Shown: positions 14,863-23,812, numbered from the stretch's first letter. The stretch is DNA of 33,053 bases from an uncultured Burkholderiales bacterium (GCA_903961095.1 CAJCDH010000026.1:1-33053), one strand, 5' to 3'. Numbers and translations are program-made. The notes: generated by a model from the sequence alone, not told the origin.

Positions 14863-16286
14863 GTTCGAAACCAGATGAATGTCATCACAATGAACAACGG
14901 AATTAAAACGCACATAGACCAGGCCATGTAGCCAAAGAAACTTGGCATCTTGATGCCGCGGTCTTCAGCAATGGCCTTCACCATGAGATTGGGCGCATTA
15001 CCAATGTAACTGTTGGCGCCCATGAACACAGCACCTGCTGAAATGGCGGCCAATGTAGGCGCCAATGTGGTCATCAAAACCTGAGCATCGCCACCCGCGG
15101 TATTGAAAAATACCAAATAAGTGGGCGCATTGTCTAGGAAAGAACTCAGCAAACCTGTGATCCAAAAATACATCATGACATTGGGCGAACCATCTGGATT
15201 GGTCACCGCCGACACAACAGCACCAAACGGGCCATTGACGCCTGCTTTCAACATGGCAATGACAGGGATGATGGTTAAAAAGATGCCGGCAAACAACTTG
15301 GCAACTTCCTGCATAGGCCCCCAACTGAATTGGTTGTCTAAATGAACTTGCGATGGCGTTAACCTGAGAGATATCAGGATGATCAACAAAAGTCCTGCAT
15401 CCCGAACCAAACCTGGCAAACCAACTTCAGTACCTGCCACATTGAAAGACACATCGGATTTCCAAAGTCCACTCATCAAGACCAAGGCCACCACACAAGC
15501 CAGCAATACAAAGTTGACTTTGCCATCAAAACCAATTTGGCGAGAATCTGGCGTTGGGTCAACTGCTTGTACCTCTTCCCGCTTGTGGTAGTACCAAGAA
15601 TCCAAAACGAAAAATATGACAAGCAGAGAACCAATTAAAAAAAGTGCTTCTGGAAAAATGTGTTTCAGTGTCCAGAAAAAATCAACCCCCTTCAAAAAAC
15701 CCAAGAACAGGGGGGGGTCACCCAATGGCGTCAGTGAGCCACCTGCGTTGGACACAATGAATATAAAAAACACAACCACATGTGCAACATGTTTGCGATT
15801 GTCATTGGCACGGATAAGGGGGCGAATCATGAGCATGGAAGCGCCTGTGGTACCCATGAAGCTGGCCAAAAATGCGCCAATGGCGAGGATAGCGGTGTTC
15901 AGGCCAGGGCTGCCATGCAAGTTTCCGCGAATAAAAATACCGCCTGAAACTGCAAACAAGGCCGTCAAAAGAACAATGAATGGGATGTATTCGGCAAACA
16001 GCGCGTGAACCAAGTTCTCACCTGCGATATCAGCCCCAAACATGACAGCAAATGGAATGAAAAATGCCAAGGACCAAGCAGCAACCACCTTGCCGTAATG
16101 GTGGTGCCAAAAATGGGGGGTTAAAAGCGGCATCAGGGCAATGCACAGCAAAATGCCGGCAAAAGGAATGCCCCACACAGCGGTGAGTTGTGCGCCATCA
16201 AAATCAGCAGCCAAAGCGGCACCAGGGGCGCTCAAGCAACTTATAGCTATCACACGCATGAGCCATTGAGAAAACAAAGATTTCAT
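14859..16286 (-). CDS. Sodium:proton antiporter-like carrier (CitT/ArsB superfamily)
   Basis: A 475-residue membrane protein with a likely signal peptide (MKSLFSQWLMRVIAISCLSAP, cleavage near AALA) and about 12 further hydrophobic helices. Conserved stretches include TTGASMLMIRPLIRAN, SNAGGSLTPLGDPPLFLGFL and SFLDNAPTYLVFF, which are typical of the bacterial proteins annotated as sodium:proton antiporters within the ion transporter superfamily. The repeated helix-break motifs (GGSLTPLGDPP and LDNAPTYL) would form the ion site. AAGGTG lies before the ATG. The gene lies 50 bp after pncB and is ATGA-coupled to the dehydrogenase. Na+/H+ exchange is a family-level inference; an organic anion is possible. 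Confidence 0.82.
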   Translation of the reverse strand: MKSLFSQWLMRVIAISCLSAPGAALAADFDGAQLTAVWGIPFAGILLCIALMPLLTPHFWHHHYGKVVAAWSLAFFIPFAVMFGADIAGENLVHALFAEYIPFIVLLTALFAVSGGIFIRGNLHGSPGLNTAILAIGAFLASFMGTTGASMLMIRPLIRANDNRKHVAHVVVFFIFIVSNAGGSLTPLGDPPLFLGFLKGVDFFWTLKHIFPEALFLIGSLLVIFFVLDSWYYHKREEVQAVDPTPDSRQIGFDGKVNFVLLACVVALVLMSGLWKSDVSFNVAGTEVGLPGLVRDAGLLLIILISLRLTPSQVHLDNQFSWGPMQEVAKLFAGIFLTIIPVIAMLKAGVNGPFGAVVSAVTNPDGSPNVMMYFWITGLLSSFLDNAPTYLVFFNTAGGDAQVLMTTLAPTLAAISAGAVFMGANSYIGNAPNLMVKAIAEDRGIKMPSFFGYMAWSMCVLIPLFIVMTFIWFRT

Positions 16287-16336
16287 GTCACAACACCTTC
16301 TTCAATAGATCCAAATAAACACCGATACACCCTTGA

Positions 16337-17521
16337 TCAGGGGTTGGGGGTAATTTCAAAAACTTGGGCCAGATAGGCCAAATACTTCTCGTCATCACAC
16401 ATACCCTTGCCTGGAGAGTCTGACAATTTGGCAACCGGTTGATCGTTACAGCGGGTCATTTTGATCACAATTTGAAGTGGTTCGTAGCCCAGATCATTGG
16501 TTAAATTGGTACCTATACCGAATGCCAGCATGCAGCGCCCGTTAAATTGCCTGAACAACTCAATGGTTTTAGGCACAGTGAGGCCGTCGCTGAAGATCAA
16601 TGTTTTTGTAAGCGGGTCGACTCGATTAGACCGGTAATGGTCAATCATGCGCTCGCCCCACATGAAGGGGTCGCCACTGTCGTGACGGGCACCGTCAAAC
16701 AGCTTGCAAAAGTACATATCAAAGTCGCGAAGAAAGGCATCGAATCCGTAGACGTCACTCAACGCGATACCCAAGTCGCCGCGGTATTCACGAGCCCATG
16801 ATTCAAAGGCAAAGACTTGACTGTCTCGAAGCCTTGGGCCTAAGGCTTGGCATGCTTGCAAGTATTCGTGGGCCATCGTGCCCAAAGGCGTCAGGCCCAG
16901 TGTGAATGCAAAATAAACATTGCTGGTACCCGCAAACTGCCCTGCTTGGCCGGAACCTAAACGTCCAGTTAGAACCCTCAAAACTTCTTCATGCCATGCC
17001 CTTGAAAAACGCCGACGCGTACCGTAGTCTGCAATTTTGAGGGCCCTTAAATCATCCTTCTGCAATTGCTTTATTTTGGTATCCAGTCGCAGCCTGCCTT
17101 CCATCAAATCGGGCAAGCGCTGGGTATTTCTAAAATAAACCTCATTCACAATGGCCAATACAGGAATTTCAAACAAGATGGTGTGAAGCCAAGGCCCTTG
17201 AATCACAATTTCAATTTCACCCGTCAAAGTGGGCGAGACTTGAATGTACTTTTCATTGAGTCTGAACAAGCCTAAAAAGTCGACAAAGTCACTTTTGATA
17301 AATCGCAGGGAACGCAGGTAAGCCAGTTCGTCCTCTTTGAAATGCAAACTACAAAGGGATTTGATTTCATTGCGAATTTCATCGACATAAGGTGCCAGTT
17401 CGACACCGGGATTGCGACATCTGAATCGATACTCGACTTGCGCACCAGGAAACTGGTGCAAAACCACCTGCATCATGGTGAACTTGTAAAGGTCGGTATC
17501 CAGCAAACTGGTAATGATCAT
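16337..17521 (-). CDS. pncB: Nicotinate phosphoribosyltransferase
   Basis: A 394-residue enzyme of NAD salvage. It couples nicotinate to PRPP with ATP to give nicotinate mononucleotide. The start [20 protein letters not shown] is the conserved N-terminus of the family, so ATG at 17521 is used and 48 further open codons upstream are ignored. Other landmarks are [34 protein letters not shown] with the histidine that is phosphorylated in the cycle, [17 protein letters not shown], and [14 protein letters not shown]. The 140 bp between livF and pncB holds its likely promoter, but I see no clear operator. No ribosome binding site is obvious. Confidence 0.95.
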   Translation of the reverse strand: MIITSLLDTDLYKFTMMQVVLHQFPGAQVEYRFRCRNPGVELAPYVDEIRNEIKSLCSLHFKEDELAYLRSLRFIKSDFVDFLGLFRLNEKYIQVSPTLTGEIEIVIQGPWLHTILFEIPVLAIVNEVYFRNTQRLPDLMEGRLRLDTKIKQLQKDDLRALKIADYGTRRRFSRAWHEEVLRVLTGRLGSGQAGQFAGTSNVYFAFTLGLTPLGTMAHEYLQACQALGPRLRDSQVFAFESWAREYRGDLGIALSDVYGFDAFLRDFDMYFCKLFDGARHDSGDPFMWGERMIDHYRSNRVDPLTKTLIFSDGLTVPKTIELFRQFNGRCMLAFGIGTNLTNDLGYEPLQIVIKMTRCNDQPVAKLSDSPGKGMCDDEKYLAYLAQVFEITPNP

Positions 17522-17661
17522 GTCGCAAATTGAGGCATAGATGGATGGTGATAGAAGTGTACGTGAAGCAGCGCGCCTTCTCAGTGCGGAGGTATCGGGA
17601 TAAACGTGGTGATGAGCGAAATTGTCATAGCCGCCAAACAAGCAAATATGCTGCTTTGCTA

Positions 17662-18312
17662 TCAATCCTGAATGACGCCGCCAGCCAATGTGAGTATTTG
17701 GTCCGCCATGGCTGAAAGCGTCTGATTTTGCTCGGCAATCAACAGTGTCAACCCCTGCTTTTTTAGCCTTTCGAGCGCCCGCGCCATGGCCTCAACCAAA
17801 ACGGGGGCGATGCCCTCACAGGGTTCGTCCAGTATCAACAATTCAGCTTGCGTCATCAAGGTTCGACCCATGGACAGCATTTGTTGCTCTCCCCCGCTCA
17901 TTTGGGACGCAGGTCGATCGAGCATGCCCGCCAGCGCTGGAAAGAGGTCCAAAACGTCAGCCAGCTGCAGGCCGGCCTGTCCGTTGGGCAGTGTGCGTTG
18001 CACGCGCGGTTTGGCAATTTCCAAGTTTTGCCTGACTGTTAAGGCGGAAAATAAGCGGCGGTCTTCAGGCACGTAGCCTAGGCCTTTCAGGGATCTTTCG
18101 TAAGGCGCCAAGCCATGCAGGGCCTCCCCTTTCCAAAAAATCAAGCCATGGGACTGTGGCATCAAACCCATGATGGTTTTGAGCAAACTCGACTTACCCG
18201 CGCCATTCAAGCCGCGAATTAGCAACAAGTTACCGCTCTGAATTGACAAGCTGACGTTGAACAAGACTTGTGCCTGCCCATAACTGGCATTGATATTTTG
18301 CAATTCAAGCAT
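17662..18312 (-). CDS. livF: Branched-chain amino acid-type ABC transporter ATP-binding protein (LivF family)
   Basis: A 216-residue ATPase. It shows Walker [10 protein letters not shown] (about 34-42), a Q-loop region with [10 protein letters not shown], the signature [14 protein letters not shown], Walker [14 protein letters not shown], and the switch His position replaced by Gln in IAEQNQ, which is usual in LivF. It is slightly shorter than the typical 233-240 residues. ATG at 18312 overlaps the livG stop by 8 bp. It pairs with LivG to power the fused LivHM permease. Members of this family also move urea, amides or aromatic acids, so the substrate is open. Confidence 0.9.
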   Translation of the reverse strand: MLELQNINASYGQAQVLFNVSLSIQSGNLLLIRGLNGAGKSSLLKTIMGLMPQSHGLIFWKGEALHGLAPYERSLKGLGYVPEDRRLFSALTVRQNLEIAKPRVQRTLPNGQAGLQLADVLDLFPALAGMLDRPASQMSGGEQQMLSMGRTLMTQAELLILDEPCEGIAPVLVEAMARALERLKKQGLTLLIAEQNQTLSAMADQILTLAGGVIQD

Positions 18313-19093
18313 GCTCAGAGCCTCGCTTGAAGGAAAAGGTTTGGCCCAAGTATCTCTCACGTACCACAGTATTGGCCGCAACTTCATCAGCTGTTCCCTG
18401 TGCCACCAATTGACCATCAATCAAAACCAAGACTCGATCTGCAACACCAAACACAGCATCCATGTTGTGCTCGGTATACAAAACGGTAGTCCCCATATCA
18501 GTCATGCGTTTAACGCGTTCCATCATGTCAGCTCGCTCTTCAGGTGAGAGACCTGCAGCCGGCTCATCAAGCAACATCAGGCCTTCACTTGGATTTGGCA
18601 AACCGGCCATGGCCACGGCCAACTCCAAACGTTTTTTGCCGCCATAAGAAAGACGGGCCGCTGGCGACTGAAGCATTTCATCACCTAGATCGATTAACCC
18701 AGCTTGGTGGATCCACTGCATCGCAGTGTCGAACATGCATTCGTCTAACGAATCACGCATCGAAACTCCGCGAGAAGCCTGCAATACCAATTGCAAATTT
18801 TGAAGCACAGTGAGCGCTTCAAAAACTTGCGCCACTTGAAAGGTTCGAGCCACTCCCAAGCCAGTCAGTTGATCAACTGAGACCTGTTGCAAATTTCGAC
18901 CGCGCCAAAACACTTCGCCCGCCACAGCTTTTTGCTGGCCCGCCAGGCAAGCAAAACATGTTGATTTGCCTGCGCCATTGGGGCCAATCAGTGCCACACA
19001 TTCACCCGCATTCAATTCGAAATCGATGCCTCTGAGTGCTTGAACACCCGCATAGTGATGTCGCAGTCCATTAACGCTCAATACGGTTTTCAT
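18305..19093 (-). CDS. livG: Branched-chain amino acid-type ABC transporter ATP-binding protein (LivG family)
   Basis: A 262-residue ATPase with Walker A GPNGAGKST (about 37-45), signature LSYGGKKRLELAVAM, Walker B LMLLDEPAAGLSPEE, and the switch His in YTEHNMDAVF. The LivG-type region GVARTFQVAQVFEALTVLQN is present. The signature loop reads YGGKK rather than the usual SGGQ/YGEQR, a modest variation. ATGA overlap with livHM upstream and an 8-bp overlap with livF downstream indicate coupled translation. Confidence 0.9.
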   Translation of the reverse strand: MKTVLSVNGLRHHYAGVQALRGIDFELNAGECVALIGPNGAGKSTCFACLAGQQKAVAGEVFWRGRNLQQVSVDQLTGLGVARTFQVAQVFEALTVLQNLQLVLQASRGVSMRDSLDECMFDTAMQWIHQAGLIDLGDEMLQSPAARLSYGGKKRLELAVAMAGLPNPSEGLMLLDEPAAGLSPEERADMMERVKRMTDMGTTVLYTEHNMDAVFGVADRVLVLIDGQLVAQGTADEVAANTVVRERYLGQTFSFKRGSEHA

Positions 19094-20943
19094 AGGGCTT
19101 TAACACTCGCGTGTTTTTTGAGTCTACTGAGCCCCAACATTCCCTCAGGCGCAAAGACCATCAAAAGCATAATAAGGAGTCCCAAACTACCACGCCAGTA
19201 TTCAAAGTGACGTCCTATTTCCGATCCCAAACCGACCAAAAAGACACTGCCAGCAAATGCACCCCACAGGTGGTGCACCCCGCCCAATAAAACAATCATC
19301 AAGGCATCGACCGAATTGGAAATGGACGCTACAGAGGGGAAGACAGCCCCTTTGCTGATAGCCCATAAACTTCCCGACAAACCTGCCAAAGCAGCGCTCA
19401 TCAGAAATACGCGCTGATTCAACTTGACGACATTCAATGCACTGGCCTGTGCACGCTGCGGCGCATCACGCCCGGCCTGTAAGGCGGCACCAAAACTAGA
19501 GCGAACCAAGCGAGAAAAACCAAGCAATGAAACAAGGCACAAGGCCATCATGGCAATTTGAAAAATCCAACGCGGCATTGAATTGAAAAATTGCAAACCA
19601 ATTAAGCCGTTATCACCGCCGGTCAATGACACCCATTGGCTGGCACTGGCCCACACCATTTGTGCAAACGCCAAAGACAGCATGGCCAAGTAAACGCCTG
19701 CACTTCGCTGCAACAATTTACCCATGCAAAGTGCTGCTACTGTGGCTAGCAACACACCCGTCAAGGCAGCCGTCAGTGCATTGAAATGCCAATGCAAATG
19801 ACTTAAGGCTGCCGCATATGCGCCAAGGCCAAAGTAAGCAGCATGGCCAAAACTCACCCACCCAGACAATGCCATCATGAACTGCAAACTCAATCCAAAC
19901 AGCATCATGATGAGCACATCTTCCAAGACGCGCTGGGTATAGTCATTGATCGCCAGCAGGCTGATGGCACTGCCAGCTAAAACCAACCAACCCATTCCTT
20001 GCACCAATCGATTGGCACTTCCTAATTCAAAAGGCATGACCTTTTCGCGTGGTGCCGCACCTGGCAACTCGCCCATCAAGCCTTGAGGCCGCACAGCCAA
20101 CACCAACGCCATGGTGAGAAAAACCAAGACCAACGTCGCCTGCGGAAAAAAATGAATACCAAACGCATGGACACAGCCAATCAAGATGGCCGCATAAAAT
20201 GCGCCAGCAATGCTGCCTAGCCCACCCATCACGACCACCACAAATGTTTCTACGACCATTTGCAAATCCATTTGCAAATGAGCCGGTTCTCTTGGCAACT
20301 GCAACGCACCTGCTAGGCCTGCCAGGCCACAACCTAAAACCACCACACTCAACAACAGGGGCGCAGGATTGACGCCCAAGGCATCTAACATGTCGCGATC
20401 TTGGGTAGCTGCACGAACTCGTTGACCCCAACTGGTTCGCGTGAGCAGTAAATGAAGCAAGCCCCATACAACAGGCCCCAAACAGAGCGTCACAATTTGC
20501 CATTGCGGGAAAAAGTTTTCGCCAAGTTGGACAGCCCCCTTCAAACCTGGAAAGCGCGGCGCAAAAACCTCACCAGGTCCTAAGGCCCAAAGCAAGACAT
20601 CGTGAATGACCAAGCTCAACCCAAAGGTGGCGACCAGCGGATAAAGGGGTGGAGAGTGACGCAAAGGCCTAAAGAGAAAAACTTCAGTCACCCCCCCCAG
20701 CAATGCTGCAGCGAAAGCGCCGATCACCATGGCCAAAAGGTACAAAGCCGCATGCTCTGACCAACCAGGCTGCCATTGAGTCACTAGCGTGCCTGCTAGC
20801 AATGCACCCAACATGTAAAAACTGCCATGCGCAAAATTGACAATGCGGGTCACGCCAAAAACCAGCGTCAAGCCCGCAGCCATGATGAACAATGTGCTTG
20901 CGTGGCTCAGGCCATTCAAACACTGAATCAGCCAAAAACTCAT
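19090..20943 (-). CDS. Fused LivH-LivM ABC transporter permease
   Basis: A 617-residue permease in which the two subunits that are usually separate are joined. Residues 1 to about 290 are LivH-like (start MSFWLIQCLNGLSHASTLFI, then GVTRIVNFAHGSFYMLGA, and the coupling-loop region ALGVNPAPLLLSVVVLGCGL). Residues from about 310 are LivM-like (VLEDVLIMMLFGLSLQFMMA, GWVSFGHAAYFGLGAYAAAL, and the second coupling region ASALNVVKLNQRVFLMSAAL). The linker LPGAAPREKVMPFELGSANR lies in between. It is ATGA-coupled on both sides. No periplasmic binding protein gene lies in this operon. Confidence 0.9.
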   Translation of the reverse strand: MSFWLIQCLNGLSHASTLFIMAAGLTLVFGVTRIVNFAHGSFYMLGALLAGTLVTQWQPGWSEHAALYLLAMVIGAFAAALLGGVTEVFLFRPLRHSPPLYPLVATFGLSLVIHDVLLWALGPGEVFAPRFPGLKGAVQLGENFFPQWQIVTLCLGPVVWGLLHLLLTRTSWGQRVRAATQDRDMLDALGVNPAPLLLSVVVLGCGLAGLAGALQLPREPAHLQMDLQMVVETFVVVVMGGLGSIAGAFYAAILIGCVHAFGIHFFPQATLVLVFLTMALVLAVRPQGLMGELPGAAPREKVMPFELGSANRLVQGMGWLVLAGSAISLLAINDYTQRVLEDVLIMMLFGLSLQFMMALSGWVSFGHAAYFGLGAYAAALSHLHWHFNALTAALTGVLLATVAALCMGKLLQRSAGVYLAMLSLAFAQMVWASASQWVSLTGGDNGLIGLQFFNSMPRWIFQIAMMALCLVSLLGFSRLVRSSFGAALQAGRDAPQRAQASALNVVKLNQRVFLMSAALAGLSGSLWAISKGAVFPSVASISNSVDALMIVLLGGVHHLWGAFAGSVFLVGLGSEIGRHFEYWRGSLGLLIMLLMVFAPEGMLGLSRLKKHASVKAL

Positions 20944-21674
20944 TCAATCCAATGCGTGAATGTGCTGGTGTCAATGCGCGTGGTTTTGAAGGTGTTCACC
21001 AACGCGGTCTCATCGGCATAGCCCAATGACATTCCGCAAACCATCATCTCGTTTTCACCTGCGCCAACGTGTTGGTAGATAATTTTTGAAAAATTATTCC
21101 ATGCGGCTTGGGGGCAAGTGTGCAAGCCACGTGCCCTAGCGGCAACCATCACGCTTTGCAAGAACATGCCGTAGTCAAGCAAACTGCCGCGGCCCATGAC
21201 CTTGTCGATGGTAAAAATCAAACCGACTGGCGCACCGAAGAAACGGAAATTTTGTTGCTGCTGCAAATGCATTTTTTCTTTTTCGCCCTTGGCAATTCCT
21301 AGCACGCCATACAAACCAAATCCGCACTCCCGCCGACGGTCAATGTAAGGGCTAACCCATTTGCTGGGGTAGTAGTCGTATTCTTCGGCATAGTCGGCTG
21401 CCAAGGCAGGGTTTGCAGCCATGGCATTGTGAGCGTCGCAGACTTCATTCACCAACTTGTCTTTGGCGGCGCCTTGCAGCACATACACCTTCCAGGGTTG
21501 GGTGTTGGTGCCACTGGGTGCGCGAGCGGCCACTTGAATCAACTCTTCGAGCACTGATTTCTCGACGGGTTTGTTCAAAAAAGCACGTGCTGAAAATCGG
21601 CTCAAGATAGCGGCATCGACACTGTTGCCGTCGGCCACCTGGGTGCTAACTTGGGATGTACTGAGTTCTTTCAT
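20940..21674 (-). CDS. FMN-dependent nitroreductase family protein
   Basis: A 244-residue oxidoreductase of the nitroreductase fold. The FMN-binding start is SRFSARAFLNKPVEKSVLEE, followed by RAPSGTNTQPWKVYVLQG. The C-terminal part has ARARGLHTCPQAAWNNF and the GMSLGYADE segment that contacts the cofactor. Family members use NAD(P)H to reduce nitroaromatics, quinones or enones; the natural substrate is not evident. It is locked by ATGA overlaps between the thioesterase and the Liv permease genes. A role in handling the transported compound is inference. Confidence 0.9.
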   Translation of the reverse strand: MKELSTSQVSTQVADGNSVDAAILSRFSARAFLNKPVEKSVLEELIQVAARAPSGTNTQPWKVYVLQGAAKDKLVNEVCDAHNAMAANPALAADYAEEYDYYPSKWVSPYIDRRRECGFGLYGVLGIAKGEKEKMHLQQQQNFRFFGAPVGLIFTIDKVMGRGSLLDYGMFLQSVMVAARARGLHTCPQAAWNNFSKIIYQHVGAGENEMMVCGMSLGYADETALVNTFKTTRIDTSTFTHWIE

Positions 21675-22135
21675 GTGAGGGTCTCCAAGACTTGAATAAA
21701 TTTGTGGTGCAAGGGCTGAGGGCGTCGCGTTTGCTTGTTCACGTAAACATGCACAAAGTGGCCACGCGCGGCGGTGAGTGGTTCGCCTTGTGCAAACAAA
21801 CCCACCTCATAACGAACACTTGAACTGCCGCAATGCGCCACGCGAATGCCTGCTTCAATGGTTTGTGGAAAAGCCAAAGGTGCAAAGTAATTGCACTGCG
21901 TTTCCACCACCAGTCCAATGGTGTCGCCATTGTGAATGTCCAGCACACCTTGTTCAATCAGATGTGCATTGACCGCTGTGTCAAACCAACTGTAGTAGAC
22001 GACGTTATTCACATGGCCATAGACATCGTTGTCCATCCAACGGGTGGTGATGGGCCGAAAGGCACGATAGGCGCTGCGGGGTAAAGCCTCAGGCTTTGAA
22101 GTGGCCGGTTTGGGCTGAGAGTCTTCAGTAGTCAT
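21671..22135 (-). CDS. Acyl-CoA thioesterase (4HBT hotdog family)
   Basis: A 154-residue hotdog-fold protein. The motif RFRP-like FRPITTRWMDNDVYGHVNNV, with its Asp and HVNN, is typical of 4-hydroxybenzoyl-CoA/YbgC-type thioesterases, followed by YYSWFDTAVNAHL. Later VVETQCNYFAPLAFPQTIE and VRYEVGLF fit the second half of the fold. ATG at 22135 is used because it overlaps the deacetylase stop (ATGA); the longer open frame to 22276 lies inside that gene. It should hydrolyse an acyl-CoA; the acyl group is unknown. Confidence 0.9.
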   Translation of the reverse strand: MTTEDSQPKPATSKPEALPRSAYRAFRPITTRWMDNDVYGHVNNVVYYSWFDTAVNAHLIEQGVLDIHNGDTIGLVVETQCNYFAPLAFPQTIEAGIRVAHCGSSSVRYEVGLFAQGEPLTAARGHFVHVYVNKQTRRPQPLHHKFIQVLETLT

Positions 22136-23061
22136 AAGCCCCGATTTTGCCAGTGAAGCCAATGCAAATGCGCCAAACGCCATGTATTCATTTGCACCGA
22201 TACTGTTGTTTTCAGGTCTCGGCCATAACCACCGCCCATGCAAATGATCATGGGCAATTGATGCACTTTGGCCCAATCAAAAACTTTTTGATCTCTGGTT
22301 TTCATGCCCTCCTCCGTGAGTTTAAGACGGCCGAGCCGGTCTCCTTCATGCGCATCAGCGCCTGCCAAATAAATCAAAAAATCAGGCTTTATGTGTCTTA
22401 AAACGGCTTCAAGTGCAGCATCCAAAGCTTCTAAATAGGGCTCGTCGGTGCACCCGTCTGGCAGTCCCACATCCAAATCACTGTTGACCTTTCTGAAAGG
22501 AAAGTTCTTTTCCCCATGAATAGAAAGTGTCCAAACGCTGGGGTCGTTGGCAAAAATACTGGCTGTTCCGTTGCCTTGGTGCACGTCCAAATCGACGACC
22601 AACACCTGAAGCGTTCTTTTTGTGGCTCTGAAATGCTCCATTTGACGCACCCGCGCCGCCACAGCAATATCGTTGAAAACACAGAAGCCACCGCCTTGAC
22701 CAGCGCTGGCGTGGTGCGTTCCTCCAGCCAAATTGCCCGCAATCCCCTCTACAGCCGCTACTCGGGCTGCAGCTATAGAAGCGCCAGCAGAGCGCAAAGA
22801 TCGCTCGGCCATGGCTTGTGACCATGGAAAACCAATTTCGCGCAATGCTTGGGGGCTCAGGGTGCCCGATTGAACAGATTTGACATAGTCTGGGTCGTGG
22901 GCCAGGGCGAGTTCGCCAACGGTGGCAGCGGGAGCCTCCAACATGTGCACCCCCAAAAGTTCTGTCGCAACCCTTTCCCGAAGCATGCTGTACTTGGCCA
23001 TGGGGAAGCGGTGCCCCTCTGGCAAAGGCAAAACAAAGTGATCTGAGTAGAAGGCTTTCAT
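22132..23061 (-). CDS. Histone deacetylase-family amidohydrolase
   Basis: A 309-residue zinc-dependent deacetylase-like protein. Zinc-site and catalytic motifs are present: GGTHHASAGQGGGFCVFND with the tandem histidines, VDLDVHQGNGTASIF with the Asp and His zinc ligands, and YLAGADAHEGDRLGRLKLT with the third ligand Asp. The glycine-rich GGGYGRDL loop near the C-terminus follows. Bacterial relatives act on acetylated polyamines, acetylated small molecules or protein lysines. It is the first gene of a tightly overlapping operon with a thioesterase, a nitroreductase and a Liv-type transporter. CACAAT lies 6 nt before the ATG and no Shine-Dalgarno sequence is seen, suggesting a leaderless start. 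Confidence 0.9.
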   Translation of the reverse strand: MKAFYSDHFVLPLPEGHRFPMAKYSMLRERVATELLGVHMLEAPAATVGELALAHDPDYVKSVQSGTLSPQALREIGFPWSQAMAERSLRSAGASIAAARVAAVEGIAGNLAGGTHHASAGQGGGFCVFNDIAVAARVRQMEHFRATKRTLQVLVVDLDVHQGNGTASIFANDPSVWTLSIHGEKNFPFRKVNSDLDVGLPDGCTDEPYLEALDAALEAVLRHIKPDFLIYLAGADAHEGDRLGRLKLTEEGMKTRDQKVFDWAKVHQLPMIICMGGGYGRDLKTTVSVQMNTWRLAHLHWLHWQNRGL

Positions 23062-23117
23062 CCCCGAATTGTGACGCTTTGAGCGCTATTTCAATTTCTA
23101 GAACGCCGACTCTAAAA

Positions 23118-23133
23118 TGCTGCATTGCAACAA
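23118..23133 (+). promoter_or_regulatory. Operator-like repeat 1 upstream of the phasin gene
   Basis: TGCTGCATTGCAACAA. It overlaps the last base of an upstream TAAAAT box (23113-23118). A near-identical copy lies 59 bp downstream. The pairing at a phasin promoter suggests binding sites for the PHB-responsive repressor PhaR (inference). Confidence 0.55.
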
Positions 23134-23140
23134 AAGCCCC

Positions 23141-23168
23141 TTGTAATCGGCCTCTGAGTCCCTAAAAT
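23141..23168 (+). promoter_or_regulatory. Phasin gene promoter
   Basis: TTGTAA (23141-23146), 16-nt spacer, TAAAAT (23163-23168). The start of transcription would fall near 23175, just at operator-like repeat 2. A weaker second promoter could use TAAAAT at 23113-23118 with TTTCAA at 23089-23094. Confidence 0.6.
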
Positions 23169-23176
23169 AAACCCCA

Positions 23177-23192
23177 TGCTGCACTGCAACAA
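23177..23192 (+). promoter_or_regulatory. Operator-like repeat 2 upstream of the phasin gene
   Basis: TGCTGCACTGCAACAA, 15 of 16 bases identical to the copy at 23118-23133. It lies over the predicted transcription start, where a bound repressor would block RNA polymerase. Likely PhaR site (inference). Confidence 0.55.
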
Positions 23193-23269
23193 GATGTTTG
23201 GCCAAGCGATAAGCAAAGCCGGTTCAGAGCAGTTCCTTTTGAAACTTTTTTTAAATCAATGGAGAAATC

Positions 23270-23812
23270 ATGATGACTACAGAACAAATCGTTGCATCCC
23301 ACAAAGCCAATGTCGAAACCCTCTTCGGTTTGACATCCAAAGCCTTCGAAGGCATGGAAAAATTGGTCGAGTTGAACTTGACTGCCACCAAAGCTGCATT
23401 GAGCGAGTCTGCTCAAAGCACCAAAGCTGTTTTGAGCGTCAAAGATGCTCAAGAATTGATGGCTTTGCAAGCCAACCTGTTCCAGCCTTTCGCTGAAAAA
23501 ACAGCTGCTTACAGCCGTCACCTCTATGACATCGCTTCTGGCACTTCTAGCGAATTCACCAAAGCTTTGGAAGCCCAAACAGCAGCTGCTCAAAAGCAGT
23601 TTGCTAACTTGGTTGACTCTGCTACTTCTAATGCACCTGCTGGCACCGAGACAGCTGTTGCCGTTATGAAAAGCGCCGTGAACGCCGCCAACAACGCTTA
23701 CGAGTCAGTTCAAAAAGCTGTCAAGCAAGCCACCGACATGGCTGAAGCCAACATGGCTGCTGTAACCAACACAGCAGTTGCAACAGCTAAAACCGCTGCC
23801 AAAAAGCGTTAA
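23270..23812 (+). CDS. phaP: Phasin family protein (PHB granule-associated)
   Basis: A 180-residue phasin (179 if the second ATG at 23273 is used; GGAGA at 23261-23265 suits either). It is an alanine-rich, helical, coiled-coil-forming protein with the TIGR01841-type core: [30 protein letters not shown], and [21 protein letters not shown] lysine/alanine-rich tail ends TAKTAAKKR. Phasins coat polyhydroxybutyrate granules and control their number and size. The two TGCTGCA-TGCAACAA repeats at the promoter fit regulation by PhaR, which leaves DNA when granules form. A strong terminator follows. It indicates PHB storage in this organism. Confidence 0.93.
   Translation: MMTTEQIVASHKANVETLFGLTSKAFEGMEKLVELNLTATKAALSESAQSTKAVLSVKDAQELMALQANLFQPFAEKTAAYSRHLYDIASGTSSEFTKALEAQTAAAQKQFANLVDSATSNAPAGTETAVAVMKSAVNAANNAYESVQKAVKQATDMAEANMAAVTNTAVATAKTAAKKR

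Noticed and set aside
17522-17661. Open 48-codon extension upstream of pncB as part of the protein
   Set aside because: The family N-terminus is MI(I/V)[13 protein letters not shown]; the extension has no conserved features and the region is the only promoter space for pncB.
20027-20503. 158-residue alternative frame within the LivHM gene
   Set aside because: The overlapping frame encodes well-conserved permease motifs; the alternative is Cys/Arg/His-rich without any domain.
22478-23125. 215-residue open frame on the same strand as the deacetylase
   Set aside because: The HDAC motifs are all in the other frame; this one has no family features and no start signal.
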